A stretch of DNA of 64,000 nt. Source: Petunia secreta (lineage: Eukaryota; Streptophyta; Magnoliopsida; Solanales; Solanaceae). This document shows positions 22,267 through 33,590 of this stretch, piece by piece. The notes below the pieces were generated by a model, which had not been told where the DNA came from, made no database searches, and worked only from the letters and a program-made list of their open reading frames with translations. The stretch is taken from the NCBI GenBank assembly GCA_029990175.1, contig JARKIP010000005.1, forward strand, positions 50,581,001-50,645,000, read 5' to 3'. A program made the position numbers and the translations under genes. The first letter of the stretch is position 1, and every line of letters begins with the position of its first letter.

Positions 22267-22752
22267 TGTATGGGTAAAAATACGTCACCTACGATTACGG
22301 AAATACGAGTCCAGCTGGCAAAGATTAGACTTAATCTACAAGTCATCGGGCGCATAAGATACACGTTTGCTCCCAAGTTACGGGCCTTCAGCAGGCACAG
22401 GTCCTGGAACATAAGGCATACATCCCGCCGCCTTAGAGTTTACAATCTCCTAGTTAGGGTTAGTATATACCACCGCCTTGAGTAAACAGGCTCACGACCT
22501 TATTAGTCTTTGTATTTTACCATAATTAGGACTTGGTAAATCATAAATATAAATATCCGTCCTTACATCGTATTGTACGAGCAAGCGATTCACACAGAAT
22601 CCGGCTATTCTCAAGGAATACGACTACTTATTTTTCTGATCAATTATTTATTTCTTAGCTTTATTTACTTTTTCTCGTATTTTACCGTATTTCTTGTGAC
22701 CCTACTGCAAATTCGATTGTTTAATCCATGAGGCAAATTTTAGGCATAAACA
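22267..22752 (+). repeat. 3' LTR of the Tat element
   Basis: Starts TGTATGGGTAAAAATACG, ends GGCATAAACA; highly similar to 16152-16625. Confidence 0.85.
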
Positions 22753-23794
22753 GGTTTTAGCTCAAAAATTCCTGACACTCGCAAGCATGTCATAAAATTT
22801 TGCATTGATGTCTGGCGGTGAGGGCTAAAATTTTAGGAGTTCTCTTAAGGTGTCAAAAATGTGAGAGTAGTGCAGAGTGTTCTGTTTCTGTAAATTGCCC
22901 ATTGTTCACTAAATCTTTCGAGTTAGCATATTCGACTTAGCTTGTTACTGCAGGTAACTGAAAATCGAATGGATGAGGGACTAAACAAAACGAAAGGAAA
23001 ACACAAAAATCAAGTTAAAATTTTACTTAAAGGAGATGGACTATATCCAATCAAAGTACTAATATATAAAGGATAACATAGTTTTCTTGGGCAAAAGACC
23101 AAAGATCTATTAGTTGCTTTTACAGAGCAAAAATATATACTATTGTCCTTTTTTAATTCAAACTAGTATGAGACGTGCATCATCCGAATAGTGTTCGCAA
23201 AAATACTGCATATGTATGTCTTGAGAGGGAGAGAGACGCAAACAATCAGTGATACATCTTTTGGAAAAGAAAGCGAGGATTTCAACAAAATGGAAGTCGT
23301 AAAAAGAATTGGTTAGCAACTGTTCTTTCTAATATTGGAAGCTAAAGAACAGCACAATGAGTGATACTAATAAGGGATCATGTATTAACAAGCTAAAAGC
23401 AGAAAATTCACGTTGCAATAATTTGATCAAATAATAAAAAGAAAATCAGATTTTTCTAGTCTACACTTGCTAACTGGGAAGTTCTTGTAAGGTATGAAAA
23501 ATTTTGTACTATCCAGTGGATGTTGTTGGAATTCCATGAAATAAATTAGGAAAAAATGAACTAAAATAGTAATAAGTAAGATTAGAAACTGGCTTTAACT
23601 TTCTTCATTTGGATCAAACCAATCAAATTCTTTAACCTTTTCCTATTTGAGTACATATGGAGTAATATTAGTTTCGAGTGGTGGATGAAATTATTCATCA
23701 GAAGATAAGTGCATGCATGAATTAAAAAAGTGTAACAATAATTAATTAGAGAAACGGTATAGCATAGACATTCGAAGGTAAGAAACAAAAAAAT
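22753..23794. other. Intergenic sequence downstream of the NTP303-like gene
   Basis: AT-rich; no coding domain, RNA gene or clear repeat seen. The 68-codon minus ORF at 23582-23788 shows nothing recognisable. Confidence 0.5.
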
Positions 23795-23815
23795 TCATTT
23801 ATTTCAATTGTGTAT

Positions 23816-23833
23816 CCTATTTATTTTTTGGGG
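23816..23833 (-). terminator. Candidate polyadenylation signal of the NTP303-like gene
   Basis: On the minus strand, about 80-90 bases after the stop codon, AAAAAATAAATAGG contains a canonical AATAAA. A second AATAAA lies near 23795-23802. Placement fits a plant 3' UTR, but no transcript evidence is available. Confidence 0.5.
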
Positions 23834-23910
23834 AAGGAAAACAAATACATCCAATAACAGATTAAGCTCTTATTCCTATCCCCTTCCCTCTGATTCTACC
23901 AATACAGAAT

Positions 23911-25575
23911 TTATGCAGTGTATGGAGCAGGCATGGGCAGACCCTTGACAACACCACAGAGAGGATGGTTGTCAGGGATGTTGTACTCATCTCTCAAGGA
24001 GCGTCCTGGGGAGAGAACACTGAAGTACATTTGTTCTCCCAAGTAGAATTTTTCCCACATCTCTGTTCTCAAATTCCACATTCCTGCATTGTCAAAGGTC
24101 AACATTACGGCTGCCCATGAGTTAGGATAGACCTGGATGTTGTTCCTGCTTGTGGCATCCACCAAGTTGTAGTTCTTTCTCTTCTCAGGACTCCACTTCC
24201 CGGGCTCAACGGCTACAGCAAAGAAGGAGTAACCGTCAAGGTGGTAGGTGCGGATGGTCTTCTCGTGGTTCTCGAAGATGATTTCCACAAAGTTACGGTA
24301 GGTGGCGTTCTTGACATTTGGTGCAAGGGTGAGCTTGCTTACATCAGCTGGAGCTTCATCAGCCATGAGATCATACTTGAATACCTTATCGGCAGCTCCA
24401 AAGTACTCAGCAAGCTTCAATGGGGTCTCGGAATCGGTGTGAGAGATACCGTTCAAGCCATATCGGAGCTTGCCACCTACCTGGCTCTTGGAGTTGACAA
24501 TCTTGATGGTGCGGGTGATGTTGATCTGTCCGTAATGGTAGGAACCTTGAGGGTTGGGACGGGCAGCACTAGCGGTGAGGTTCCATCTGAAGGAGCGGAA
24601 CTGGTTCATGGACCATGCAATGCCTTCGGTGTTCTCTGGTGGGGGTGTTGGGAGCTCAGGAGATGCTGGACCCTTGCCATTGACATAGCGGAGGATGGCC
24701 ACGGATGAGAGGGCCTGCTTCAAGAACCTGCTAGAAACAACCAAGTAGTAGTCCTTGGGCTCCTGATCGGCGGTGACCAATACTGAGAGGCATTGGCCAA
24801 CGTGGAGGTCCAAGGAATCGTAGATGTTCTGCACGGTGTGGGATCCTTCTAGCTCGACCAATTTCATTGGGTGACCTTGGATTCTAATATTGACTGAGGT
24901 CCTCATTCCAAGGTTGCAAAATCTGTACCTGTAGGTCTTGCCGGCCTCCATGGTGAAGAGTGGCTCTTTTGCCTCGCCAACCTTAGCGGACTTTCCGTTG
25001 ATGACAATGCCATCAGGCCTGCCAAGGGTGCGTCCACTATCCAAGATCTTCTTCAAGGTCTTGTGGCCCTTGTTGTACCAATCACCGACGAAGACATTGT
25101 ATTCATCGGCAGGATTGTCAAAAGGAACAGGGATGAGGGCACGACTGTGGACGTTAAGGCCACCAAAGCCACCCGCTGCCCGGTGCAAGGCTGTGGTTGG
25201 GAAGTAGTAGTAGCTACCAATCTGGTCCTTGACCTGGAAGCGGTAGGTGAAGTTGGTACCAGGCATGATGGGGCACATGGTTCCAGGGGTACCATCTTGC
25301 CAAGAGTTCTTCCTATGTTGGACACCATTCCAAGTAAAGAGGAGAGGTTCATCCAAATTGTTGAAGACATTGACAATAATGTTGTTATTAGAGGTACAAT
25401 TAATTCTTGGACCTGGGAATTGCCCATTGATGAGAATTCCTTGTTGTGGCACACCCAATGGAGAAATAGTGCCGTATGTGACATTCCAGGTTAAGGGAAT
25501 GTAAGGGTCCTCAGCTATCACCCCTACGGCGAGGCAGAGTACCAAAGCCACAAATGTTACTTTACCGCTTCCCAT
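23911..25575 (-). CDS. NTP303-like: Pollen-type L-ascorbate oxidase homolog (NTP303/SKS family, multicopper-oxidase-like)
   Basis: The 554-residue protein is encoded without interruption. It has a signal peptide (about 1-21, hydrophobic VTFVALVLCLAVGVIA) and three cupredoxin-like domains, roughly 25-140, 155-300 and 375-520. Six N-glycosylation sequons are seen (N31, N59, N108, N332, N352, N423). The C-terminus (MPAPYTA) has no GPI-type hydrophobic tail, so secretion to the wall is expected. Where active ascorbate oxidases have the His-Cys-His copper ligands, this protein has AGMWNLRTEMWEKFYLGEQM, so oxidase activity is unlikely, as in SKU5-like proteins. Tobacco NTP303 is a 69-kDa pollen-tube glycoprotein of this class; length and domain plan agree. 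The ATG at 25575 is chosen: upstream in-frame codons start only with TTG (25599), and the context GTCATGGGA is favourable. It is the one apparently functional host gene here. Confidence 0.95.
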   Translation of the reverse strand: MGSGKVTFVALVLCLAVGVIAEDPYIPLTWNVTYGTISPLGVPQQGILINGQFPGPRINCTSNNNIIVNVFNNLDEPLLFTWNGVQHRKNSWQDGTPGTMCPIMPGTNFTYRFQVKDQIGSYYYFPTTALHRAAGGFGGLNVHSRALIPVPFDNPADEYNVFVGDWYNKGHKTLKKILDSGRTLGRPDGIVINGKSAKVGEAKEPLFTMEAGKTYRYRFCNLGMRTSVNIRIQGHPMKLVELEGSHTVQNIYDSLDLHVGQCLSVLVTADQEPKDYYLVVSSRFLKQALSSVAILRYVNGKGPASPELPTPPPENTEGIAWSMNQFRSFRWNLTASAARPNPQGSYHYGQINITRTIKIVNSKSQVGGKLRYGLNGISHTDSETPLKLAEYFGAADKVFKYDLMADEAPADVSKLTLAPNVKNATYRNFVEIIFENHEKTIRTYHLDGYSFFAVAVEPGKWSPEKRKNYNLVDATSRNNIQVYPNSWAAVMLTFDNAGMWNLRTEMWEKFYLGEQMYFSVLSPGRSLRDEYNIPDNHPLCGVVKGLPMPAPYTA

Positions 25576-25740
25576 GACGTTGCTTAGTTTGATCTCCAAT
25601 CCCCAAACTCAAAAACTCTTTTTGGAAATTTTTGTTGATGATTTCTTTTTGGGAGTTCTTTTTTTGTTTTTTTTTTTACTCTCACAAGAAGAAGAGGTAA
25701 CACTTCTTCTTCTTCTTATTTCTTCTTCCTGCTAGAGCTT
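25576..25740 (-). promoter_or_regulatory. GAA-rich 5' leader with hairpin of the NTP303-like gene
   Basis: On the minus strand, between the presumed start of transcription and the ATG, there is a GAA repeat tract (25703-25730). It is followed by a complementary CTTCTTCTT block (25686-25695) after a loop of about eight bases, so the RNA could form a stem of about ten base pairs. An A-rich stretch follows. NTP303 of tobacco is known for a leader with a GAA repeat and stem-loop that raises translation in pollen tubes; the layout here looks equivalent. Confidence 0.65.
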
Positions 25741-25765
25741 GCATTATTCAACATGTCCATGAGGG

Positions 25766-25775
25766 CCTTTTATAG
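25766..25775 (-). promoter_or_regulatory. TATA box of the NTP303-like gene
   Basis: The minus strand reads CTATAAAAGG about 190 bases before the start codon. That puts transcription start near 25740 and gives a leader of about 165 bases. Confidence 0.75.
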
Positions 25776-26888
25776 CATAGGATATCCCTCATTGCCACCG
25801 TAAGTTAATTAACAATGTACCGAAATGATCTCTGTGCCTTTCCTTTCATTGTTGGCCCATTCTCACACTCCCTCTGAATCGCTCTACTCTTTTACTCTTC
25901 TCCTCACATTTCTCACCTTCCTAGCTACCCTTTCCTCAGATGTCCGATTCATCAGCATCACCACTCTAAATTCTATTTTTTTTTTCTTTTTACCTTAACA
26001 CAAAACAATTAATATTATGATTTCATATAAAGAATGCATCATGCATGTGCTAAATAAATACGTTGCTTGTTTTGTTTCTTTTTCTTTTTTTTCCCAACTG
26101 ATGTAAGGTTCAAAGACAACTATTATAAGGTGAATATATTCTAATTGACATACAGTAACTTGAAATAATTTTTAGTATATAACAGCGGATGCCCCTCTGA
26201 AATAGAAGCTCATGCACACTTCTATTTTGGTATATGAAATGAAACTTTTCTTTGGATAAATTTATTCACTTATCAAGAAGCTTTACCAACATTTATATAT
26301 TATAGTATGTGAACTGCCTAAAACTTTAACTCGGTTCCAATGATATTGTCGTTCTTCTATCCTGCATAGTGATACTAGGTTGGCGTATTTTTTTGTCAAT
26401 TACTACCAAATAAAGACCTTAACCATATAGCCAATTAGTGAAAACTTTATTGTTTTTACCCTTTTGATTTTTGCTAGTTTTTGCCTAGTGTTACCGTTTT
26501 GTAATTTATATTTAAATATATAATTACTTAATTCATTTCCCTTCTCTATATTGATTTATCAGTACTAGTTTCTTTATTGAAAGGAGATTGTTAAAATTAT
26601 GGTACATAGGAATCGTATGCCATTTTCTTTTAAAGTTGTTCTTTACTAAATTTTGAAAGGAGATTGTTAAAATTATGGTACTTAGGAATCGTATGCCATT
26701 TTCTTTTACACCTACGTTTTTGCAGCATCCACAATAAATTTAGTAAGCTTAGGCTGCTGTAGTAATATTTTGTTAGAAAATATGTTACCAAACAAATTCT
26801 AATTATCAGAGTGTTATACTATAGTAATATAATTCATTAAACTGAAATAGAATAACATATGATTAGATGACTTAACACCAAACCAAAA
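25776..26888. other. Upstream region of the NTP303-like gene
   Basis: About 1.1 kb of AT-rich DNA between the TATA box and the L1 LINE; it probably holds the promoter. Pollen-type short motifs (AGAAA and similar) are too frequent in such AT-rich DNA to call. A partial duplication sits at 26579-26709. Confidence 0.5.
26579..26709 (+). repeat. Tandem partial duplication, 75-bp period
   Basis: A block of about 55 bases starting 'tgaaaggagattgttaaaat' occurs at 26579 and again at 26654 with one or two differences, separated by about 20 bases. Confidence 0.9.
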
Positions 26889-27951
26889 ATGGACATTGAC
26901 AATGCTGAAAAAACTGATTGTGTGGATAACAACATCCCCCTAAACCATCAGACGAAATAGCCTCAAATTTGAACAAATCATCTTTATTGGAAAAGCTCAC
27001 ATTCATAGTTCCAATGCAAACTCAATCATTCCCTTCAACCTTTCTAGTATGACCAAATAGAGAAAAAAATTTCGGAGCATCAAACGGATGAGGATCTTAT
27101 TACTCTTACGAAGGAAGATATGGAAAGATTATATAAACCTTGGAAATTCTCCTTTATTATTAAATTATTTGGCAAAAGAATAAATCATCAATATCTAAAA
27201 ACTAAGGTTACTCAACTTTGGAAACCCACTGAAAACCTAACTTTGATTGACCTAGGGTGGGAATACTACATTGTAAAATTTTTAAAGGATGAAAATCTTA
27301 ATAGAGCCCTTCAAAATGGACATTGGTTCATCAATGATTTTTTCTTATTCACTAAGAGGTGGGAACCAAATTTCGTAGCATCCTCAGCTAAAATAATGTA
27401 TTCTGCGATATGGATTCGTTTACCTGAGCTTCCAACTGAATTTTATGATTATGAGATTTTATCTAAAGTTGGTAGCAAAATTGGTCGTCTATTGAAAATT
27501 GATACGTGCACCTCATCCATCTTAAGGGGACGTTATGCCCGTATTTGTGTTGAATTACCTTTAGAAATTCCTGTTAAAACTTTCATCCAAATAGGACGAC
27601 ACAAACAGAAAATAATTTATGACATGAGAAAATGTCTTATGTGAAAAATGTGGAAGGTTGGGGCATGGTTCATTAATATGCCCACATGTAGATGAAAAAG
27701 TTGAACTTTGTCCTAAGGAAATAAATTCCTCCGCTGCTAGTTCTATGCCTGACTCATTATAAGCTCAGGTTGATGACAAAGGTTGGAAAACTGTAAAATT
27801 TTCAAGAAAAAAGAAGGCTGCTCAATCAGGTATGCTTATGCTTATTAACTCCTCTAAATCTATTACGGCGCAGGCTTCCACCATAAATGTTCAGATTTTA
27901 AATGCCAAAACTGGTAAATACTTAGATACTCAATCATATGCTTACAAAGAT
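26889..27951 (+). pseudogene. L1 ORF1 (DUF4283 and zinc knuckle), first part
   Basis: The probable start is ATG 26889 (MDIDNAEKTD), with in-frame stops until about 27060. From 27120 a 174-codon open stretch carries the DUF4283-type RNA-binding domain usual at the start of plant L1 ORF1 (IKLFGKRINHQYLKTKV, FLKDENLNRALQNGHWFIND, WIRLPELPTEFYDYEILSKV). After a frameshift at about 27640 a CCHC knuckle reads CEKCGRLGHGSLIC. A Lys-rich region follows before the insertion at 27952. It would bind LINE RNA; here it is broken. Confidence 0.8.
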
Positions 27952-28730
27952 TGATACGGGAAAACTACTGAAGCGATAAACAAGATAAAAACGAGACGAG
28001 ACTCACACGATTGTTCAAGTAGCAACGAAGAATGATATTTCGTTACACCCCAAATGAAGGTAAAGAATCACCTACGCTATACAAATATCCTCAAGAATCA
28101 CAAGGTCCTTGCAAATAGAATGATCGGAGGGGATTGAGGTTCAACTTGAAATCTTCCAATTGAATTCAAGCCAAAAGTTACAAGGTTCAATAGAGAGTAT
28201 TTCTCTTGTGTTTTTGTATTCAAAGTAGTGTAATGGCAATAAATGATGAAGGAGTGTATTTATAGCACCCCTTTACAAGATGTGAATTGTCTAAAAAGCC
28301 CTCAAACTAGGTTAAAACACAATAGAACACTTAGGGCTAAAATAGGAAGTTCACACAAAAAGTTGAAAAATTCAGCAAAGTAGGCGCTTGGCCTAGTCCT
28401 GGGCGCTCCGCCTGGTGGAGGTACTGACCAATGGCTGAGGCGCTCCGCCTGTTGTTGCCTTGTCTCAGGCGCTCCGCCTAGGATGTCTAGGCGCTCTGCA
28501 TAGCTGCCTCACTGATCAAGGAGCTAGGCGCTCCGCCTAGATCTGGGCGCTCCGCCTCCCCCTGAAGCTTAGGCTTCCCTCCTTCAATTGAGCTCAAATT
28601 CATGATCTTCAATTCATCTCCAGAGCTCCTATTATCAAGGCCCTTCCAAACCAAGTATAAGTGAGCATCTTGGATCTCTTTGGCTTGACTTCGAGTGAAG
28701 GGTTTTATAGTGGTGGTTTATCCTGCATCA
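27952..28730 (-). repeat. 3' LTR of element A
   Basis: 779 bases; minus strand TGATGCAGGATAAACC to ..CCCGTATCA. It has a TATA box at 28257-28264 (TATTTATA on the plus strand) and about seven copies of the AGGCGCTCCGCCT-type quasi-palindrome at 28383-28560, in U3. Confidence 0.9.
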
Positions 28731-30124
28731 TCCTCCCTTTCTTGAGAAGATTTCGTCCTCGAAATTAAGGCGTAATCCTCCACGGCATCATCACCTACAT
28801 CAAAAGAAGCCAAGTCACTAACATTGAAAGTATTTGAAATATTGTACTCACCCGGTAAATCAAGCACATAGGCATTGTTGTTGATCATGGATAGCACTTG
28901 GAATGAACCATCTCCTCGGGGTGCCAATTTCTCTTTCTTAAGGTTTGGAAACCTCTCTTTGCGGAAGTGCACCCACATCCAATCTCCTTTCTTGAGTTCC
29001 AACTTCTTCCTTCCCTTGTTCTTCTTGAAGGCTACCTTAGTATAGGCTTCTTCCAAACTCTTCTTTACTTTGGCATGGATCTCAAGCATTGCCTTAGCTC
29101 GGCATTTACCTTCAAACCTAACAATCATATCTTTGGGCAAAGGGGTTAGATCAAGTGGAATCAAGGGATTAAAACCATAAACATACTCAAATGGAGTCAA
29201 GCCAATCATGTTATGCAATGTACAGATATATGCAAACTCCATAAGAGGCAATTTTTCAACCCAAGTCCTGGCCTTACCTCGGGTCATAGCTCTAAGTAGA
29301 GCACCCTAAGTTCTGTTCACCACCTCGGTTTGACTATCTGTTTGAGGTTGGTGGGACGTAGAAAACAAAAACTTGGTGCCAAGAGCACCTTAAAGACACC
29401 TCCAAAAATGACTAAGGAACTTAGAGTCCCTATCACTCACAATAGTTTGAGTAAAACATGCAACTTTAACACTTTATCAATGAACAAAGAAGCTACATGT
29501 TGTATATCATGACTCTTTTTACAAGGGATGAAGTGAGCCATTTTGGAGAACCTATCCACGACAATATAAATGCTATCATGCCCCTCCCCCCATTAGACCG
29601 TGGCAATACCATAACAAAATCTATATAAATATCCATTCACGGGCTAATAGGAATAGGGAGGGGAGTATTATAACCATGGGGATTAGATTTTGACTTAGCA
29701 TGCTTGCAATCCAAGCAAGTATTGCGAAGTCGTTCAACTTGCAACCCCATCTTTGGCCAATGGAATTGCTCCCTGAGAATGGCCAAGGTTTTTTTCTCTC
29801 GAAGTGACCCATCAAGCCCCCACAATGTGCTTCACAAACAAGCAACTCCCTCCATGAGGACCTGGGCACACAAACTCTATCTTTCTTTAAAATATAGCCA
29901 TCAACCCATTGGTACTTCTCAACTCTTTCCCCCTTTTCAAGAGCTTCATGAATACTCTTTAGCATAGGGTCTTGAGCATACATCAATTTAATACTCTCAA
30001 AACCCATGAGCTTGGAAGCAAGAGTGGTGGCTAGAGCAAACTTCCTAGAAAGTGCATGGGCCACAACATTGTCTTTCCCTTTCTTGTAATGAATCACATA
30101 GGCAAAAGACTCAATGAACTCAAC
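28718..30124 (-). pseudogene. RNase H end and integrase of element A
   Basis: The minus strand from 30097 reads the tether and zinc-binding region (YKKGKDNVVAHALSRKF, CEAHCGGLMGHFERKK), then shifts frame. Core fragments around 29600-29300 include a DSIYIVVDRFSKMAHFIP block. The C-terminal domain is open at 29287-28718 (GLTPFEYVYGFNPLIPLDLT, KKGDWMWVHFRKERFPNL, YVLDLPGEYNISNTFNVSDL) and ends SSQEREDDAG with the stop 12 bases into the 3' LTR. The HHCC domain and DDE core are broken by at least three frameshifts or stops. Confidence 0.85.
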
Positions 30125-31228
30125 TCACTTGGCATGTCTTTTTTTCAACTTCTCTTGGCCTCTAAGATGTTTGAGTGACTTATTTTCACTCTTAATCACA
30201 AATTCACTAGGCCATAGATAGTGTTGCCTATGAGTTAGAGCTCTCACTAGGCCATACAAATCCTTGTCATACGTAGAGTTATTCAAGATTGCACCCTTCA
30301 ACTTTTCACTAAAGTATGCAACAGGTTTCCCTTCTTGCATGAGAACACCCCCAATACCCACCCTTGAGGCATCACATTCAACCTCAAATGCTTTTTCCAA
30401 GTCGAGCAATTGCAACAAACGGGCGGTACTCAACCTACTTTTCAACTCTTGGAAAGCCTTCTCTTGAGGCTCTCCCCACACAAAGGCCTTGTCTTTCTTC
30501 ACCAACTCGGTGAGTGGTGCGGCGATGGTGCTAAAGTCCCTAACAAAGCGCCTATAGAAACTAGCAAGGCCATGGAAACTCCTCACATGAGATACGGTGA
30601 TAGGAGTAGGCCAATCTCTAATGGCTTCAACTTTGGACTCATCAACCTCTACACCATTTGCACTAACAACAAAACCAAGAAAGACAACTTTTTCAATACA
30701 AAAGGAAAATTTCTTAAAATTGGCATAGAGCTTTTCGGGTCGTAGCACTTCAAGTACTTGCCTTAAATGGATAACATGATCATCTATTGATTTTCTATAT
30801 ATCAAGATATCATCAAAGTAGATAACCGTAAATTTATTGATAAACTGTTTCAAGACATGGTTCATCAACCTCATGAAAGTACTAGGTGCGTTGGAGAGGC
30901 CAAAAGGCATCACCAACCATTCATAGAGACCAAACTTGGTCTTGAATGCGGTCTTCCACTCGTCACTCGGTTTCATTCGAATTTGGTAGTAGCCGGACCT
31001 AAGATCCAGCTTAGAAAAGATACTAGAACCACTAAATTCATCAAGCATGTCATCAAGTCTAGGAATGGGATGACGATACTTTACCATTATCTTGTTGACC
31101 GCTAGGCAATCAACACACATCCTCCATGTCATGTCCTTCTTTGGCACAAGAATGACTGGTACAGCACGCGGACTCAAGCTTTCATGAACCAAGCCCTTGT
31201 TGAGCAATTCATCCACTTGCTTTTGCAA
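30125..31228 (-). pseudogene. Reverse transcriptase and RNase H of element A
   Basis: A 367-codon open stretch on the minus strand contains RT motifs SKLDLRSGYYQIRMKP, MPFGLSNAPSTFMRLMN and the catalytic VIYFDDILIY. RNase H follows with VECDASRVGIGGVLMQ and YDKDLYGLVRALTHRQHYLW. The RT core looks intact, though DCLAVNKI replaces the usual DYR/DCR at the start. The frame is separated from protease upstream and integrase downstream by frameshifts, so no full polyprotein can be made. Closest relatives in the window are the equivalent parts of B and D. Confidence 0.88.
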
Positions 31229-32083
31229 CTCCTTGTATCCTCGGGATTGCTCCTATAGGCCGGCTTGTTTGGGATTCCCGGACAAAGTATGTTTGATGCT
31301 CAATCTCCCTCAATGGAAGAAGACCACTCGACATATCTTCCGGGAACATGTCTTCAAATACCTTCAAAATATTCTCAATAGCACTGGTCAAAGGGTTAGG
31401 GTTAAAAGAATAATCACAGTCGAAATTTAAAACCATACCTTTGTGCACTAGGCAAATGAGCATTTTGGTGCCATCATTCCCTCTAAAGTACTCGCCCGGT
31501 TGCATCATGGCACAAATTTTACCGGTGATAGATGGTGGAGTGGTAGGGCCCTCGGCCAAAGGCTTAGTCACCACGGGGGACTTAGCTTTAGCCGCTTCTT
31601 TCAACTTCATCATACGTCTATAGTCATCACTCACTTGCTTTGGCGTCAAGGGCTTGAGCACATATTTCTTGCCCTCATGTTTAGCCGTGTAAGTATTGGA
31701 TTGGCCATCATGTACTACACTCCTATCATATTGCAAAGGCCTACCAAACAAGAGGTGGCAAGCTTGTATTGGCACCACATCAAACATTAGCTCGTCTTGA
31801 TAGTTCCCAATATTTAACTTTATCAAGACTTTCTTTACCACCTTCAACTCCCCACATTCACTCAACAATTTTAATCGGTAGGGCTTAGGTGTTTGAGGGT
31901 AGGCAATTTGAATTGTGAAACAAAATATTGGCTCACCACATTAGCACAACAACTCGAATCAATAATCATGGAGCACACTTGTCCCTTCACCCTACACCTA
32001 GCATGGAACAAGTTCTCCCTTTGCACATCCACCTCCTCCTCACTCATCATGGCACTCAAACTATGACGTACTACCAAGAACAT
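31200..32083 (-). pseudogene. Protease region of element A
   Basis: Two open pieces (32083-31871 and 31868-31209) separated by one frame change. The first has the active-site strand VCSMIIDSSCCANVVSQ, in which Asp-Ser-Gly has become Asp-Ser-Ser, so the catalytic motif is damaged. The second carries ACHLLFGRPLQYDRSVVHDG, the conserved C-terminal strand, then the linker to RT ending with ENILKVFEDMFPEDMSSG. Protease would cut the polyprotein. Confidence 0.8.
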
Positions 32084-32099
32084 GCTAGGGTCATCACCC

Positions 32100-33590
32100 T
32101 CTGCCGCATCCTCTTCTCCCTCAACTACCTCACTATCCTAAACAACCTCACCCTCGGGCTCACTTTCTTTCTCATACACAAACCCATCATCTATGATTAT
32201 CATTGTTTTTCGGGTGGGGCAATCTTTGGCAAAGTAGCCATAGCCCTTATACTTATGATATTGAAAAGAAGAAGAAGAAGAAGAAGAAGAAGAAGAAGAA
32301 GAAGAAGAAGAAGAAGAAGAAGAAGAAGAAGGAGTATTTAATTGAGTTCTAGATTTACCTCCCACTTCTTTGACGTCATTTCTTAGAGTGGCCTTCTCAA
32401 AATACTTCTTCACATCACGGCTTCCACTAGCACTACTTATGTTTGGACTCTTCCATTCTTTGGGTCGATTCACGGGAGTAGAAGTAGTACTCATATAGCG
32501 AGGGGCCTTCTCTTCCTTGAGCCACTTTTCGGCCTCAACCGCGGTATCACAAACATCTTGAAGAGAATGAAAGATGTGTAACCTTAATTGAGAAGCAATC
32601 TCCCGGCTTAAGCCATTCTTTAATCGGATGATAGATTGCTCCTCTTCTTCCATTTCCATGTCAAGGGCTATTCGGTTATTTCAAACTCGTTGAAGTACTC
32701 ATCAACCGATTTGAAGCCTTGTTTCAACTCATAAAGCCTCTTGAGTTGTTCTTGCCGATACTTGGGTGTCACATATTTGGTGTTCATCACCTCTTTCAGT
32801 TCTTCCCAAGCAATGTTCATGGGCATCCCAACTCTTCTTCTTGACCTCTTGACTGATTCCCACCACGTGGAAGCATATGATTCAAATGAAGGAATGGAAT
32901 AAGTGGCTTTCTTCTCCTCGGACATGTCATTTGTATCAAACACCTGCTCCAATTGAACCTTCCACTCTAAGAACTTCTCCAAATCACTAGTCCATTTGAA
33001 AGGTGGGATAGTGATCTTCACACTATTTAGATTGTTGTCACGACCCCCACGGTTTGGTTCCGGTTGACTCCGTAGTAGTCATCAACATCATTATACTCAC
33101 GCCTCAAGTTCCTCTCCACATAACCCCTTGGAGGTCCACGACCTTGCCTACGACCTCTATCCATTCCCCGGCCTCCATTTATTGCCCTCTTATTTTGATA
33201 GGGAGCATCAAAGTCATCATAGTTATCACCAAGTTCAGGGCCCTCCCCTTCTTGAGCCTCAACAAATTGCTCAAGGGGTGCTACATTTCTAGGGAGCCTC
33301 ATGAGTGGAACTTCACCTTGGGGATTGCCCAAGGATTTGGGATTTCCCAACATTCTTTCACGAACAAGAGCTTCTCCTCTCAACCATTGTTGACGAGCTA
33401 GCTCGATAAATTGATCCGGCCTCACGGTTGAGCCATCACTTGTGCCTTCCCCTGCATCTTTATGGACACTCGGGGTCCTTTCTCTTTCAATGGTTTCCAT
33501 CTTTAGGCTTATAGACTTTACCTCAGCTAAGAGAGTATCCAAGATGCTTGTTGGGACCTCAACGATATCGTTTCCTTGTTCTTCCGCCAT
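32100..33590 (-). pseudogene. gag of element A
   Basis: The ATG at 33590 follows a conserved CTTGTAGGTAC. The N-terminus (MAEEQGNDIVEV) is followed by a coiled region and a basic RG-rich stretch (GGRGMDRGRRQGRGPPRGY). The capsid (33021-32668) has SFESYASTWWESVKRSRRRV and YELKQGFKSVDEYFNEFE, and a second half is at 32659-32138. The zinc knuckle is mutated (YHKYKGYGYFAKDC in place of CxKCKGYGHFAxxC) and preceded by an expanded serine run. Two frame breaks separate the parts (near 33024 and 32664). Confidence 0.85.
32265..32331 (+). repeat. AAG microsatellite inside element A gag
   Basis: About 22 AAG units, read as poly-Ser on the coding minus strand. At the same place element D has three serines. 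Confidence 0.95.

Larger units (their letters stand above)
16152..22752 (+). mobile_element. Tat-lineage Ty3-gypsy element, RT-deleted
   Basis: LTRs 16152-16625 and 22267-22752 enclose gag, protease, an RNase H pair and a stub of integrase, all with stops. The flanking 5-mers are GATTT and GGTTT (4 of 5 match), consistent with an aged target duplication. The presence of both the gypsy RNase H and a second archaeal-type RNase H is the hallmark of the Tat clade. No reverse transcriptase can be read between protease and RNase H. Confidence 0.82.

Noticed and set aside
24241..25494. Plus-strand ORFs of 155, 143 and 89 codons and a minus-frame 143-codon ORF over the NTP303-like gene
   Set aside because: All overlap the well-supported 554-codon frame and show no domain.
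25575..25599. Extended N-terminus of the NTP303-like protein (eight extra residues)
   Set aside because: The extension begins at TTG; the ATG at 25575 gives a proper signal peptide and the 554-residue family length.
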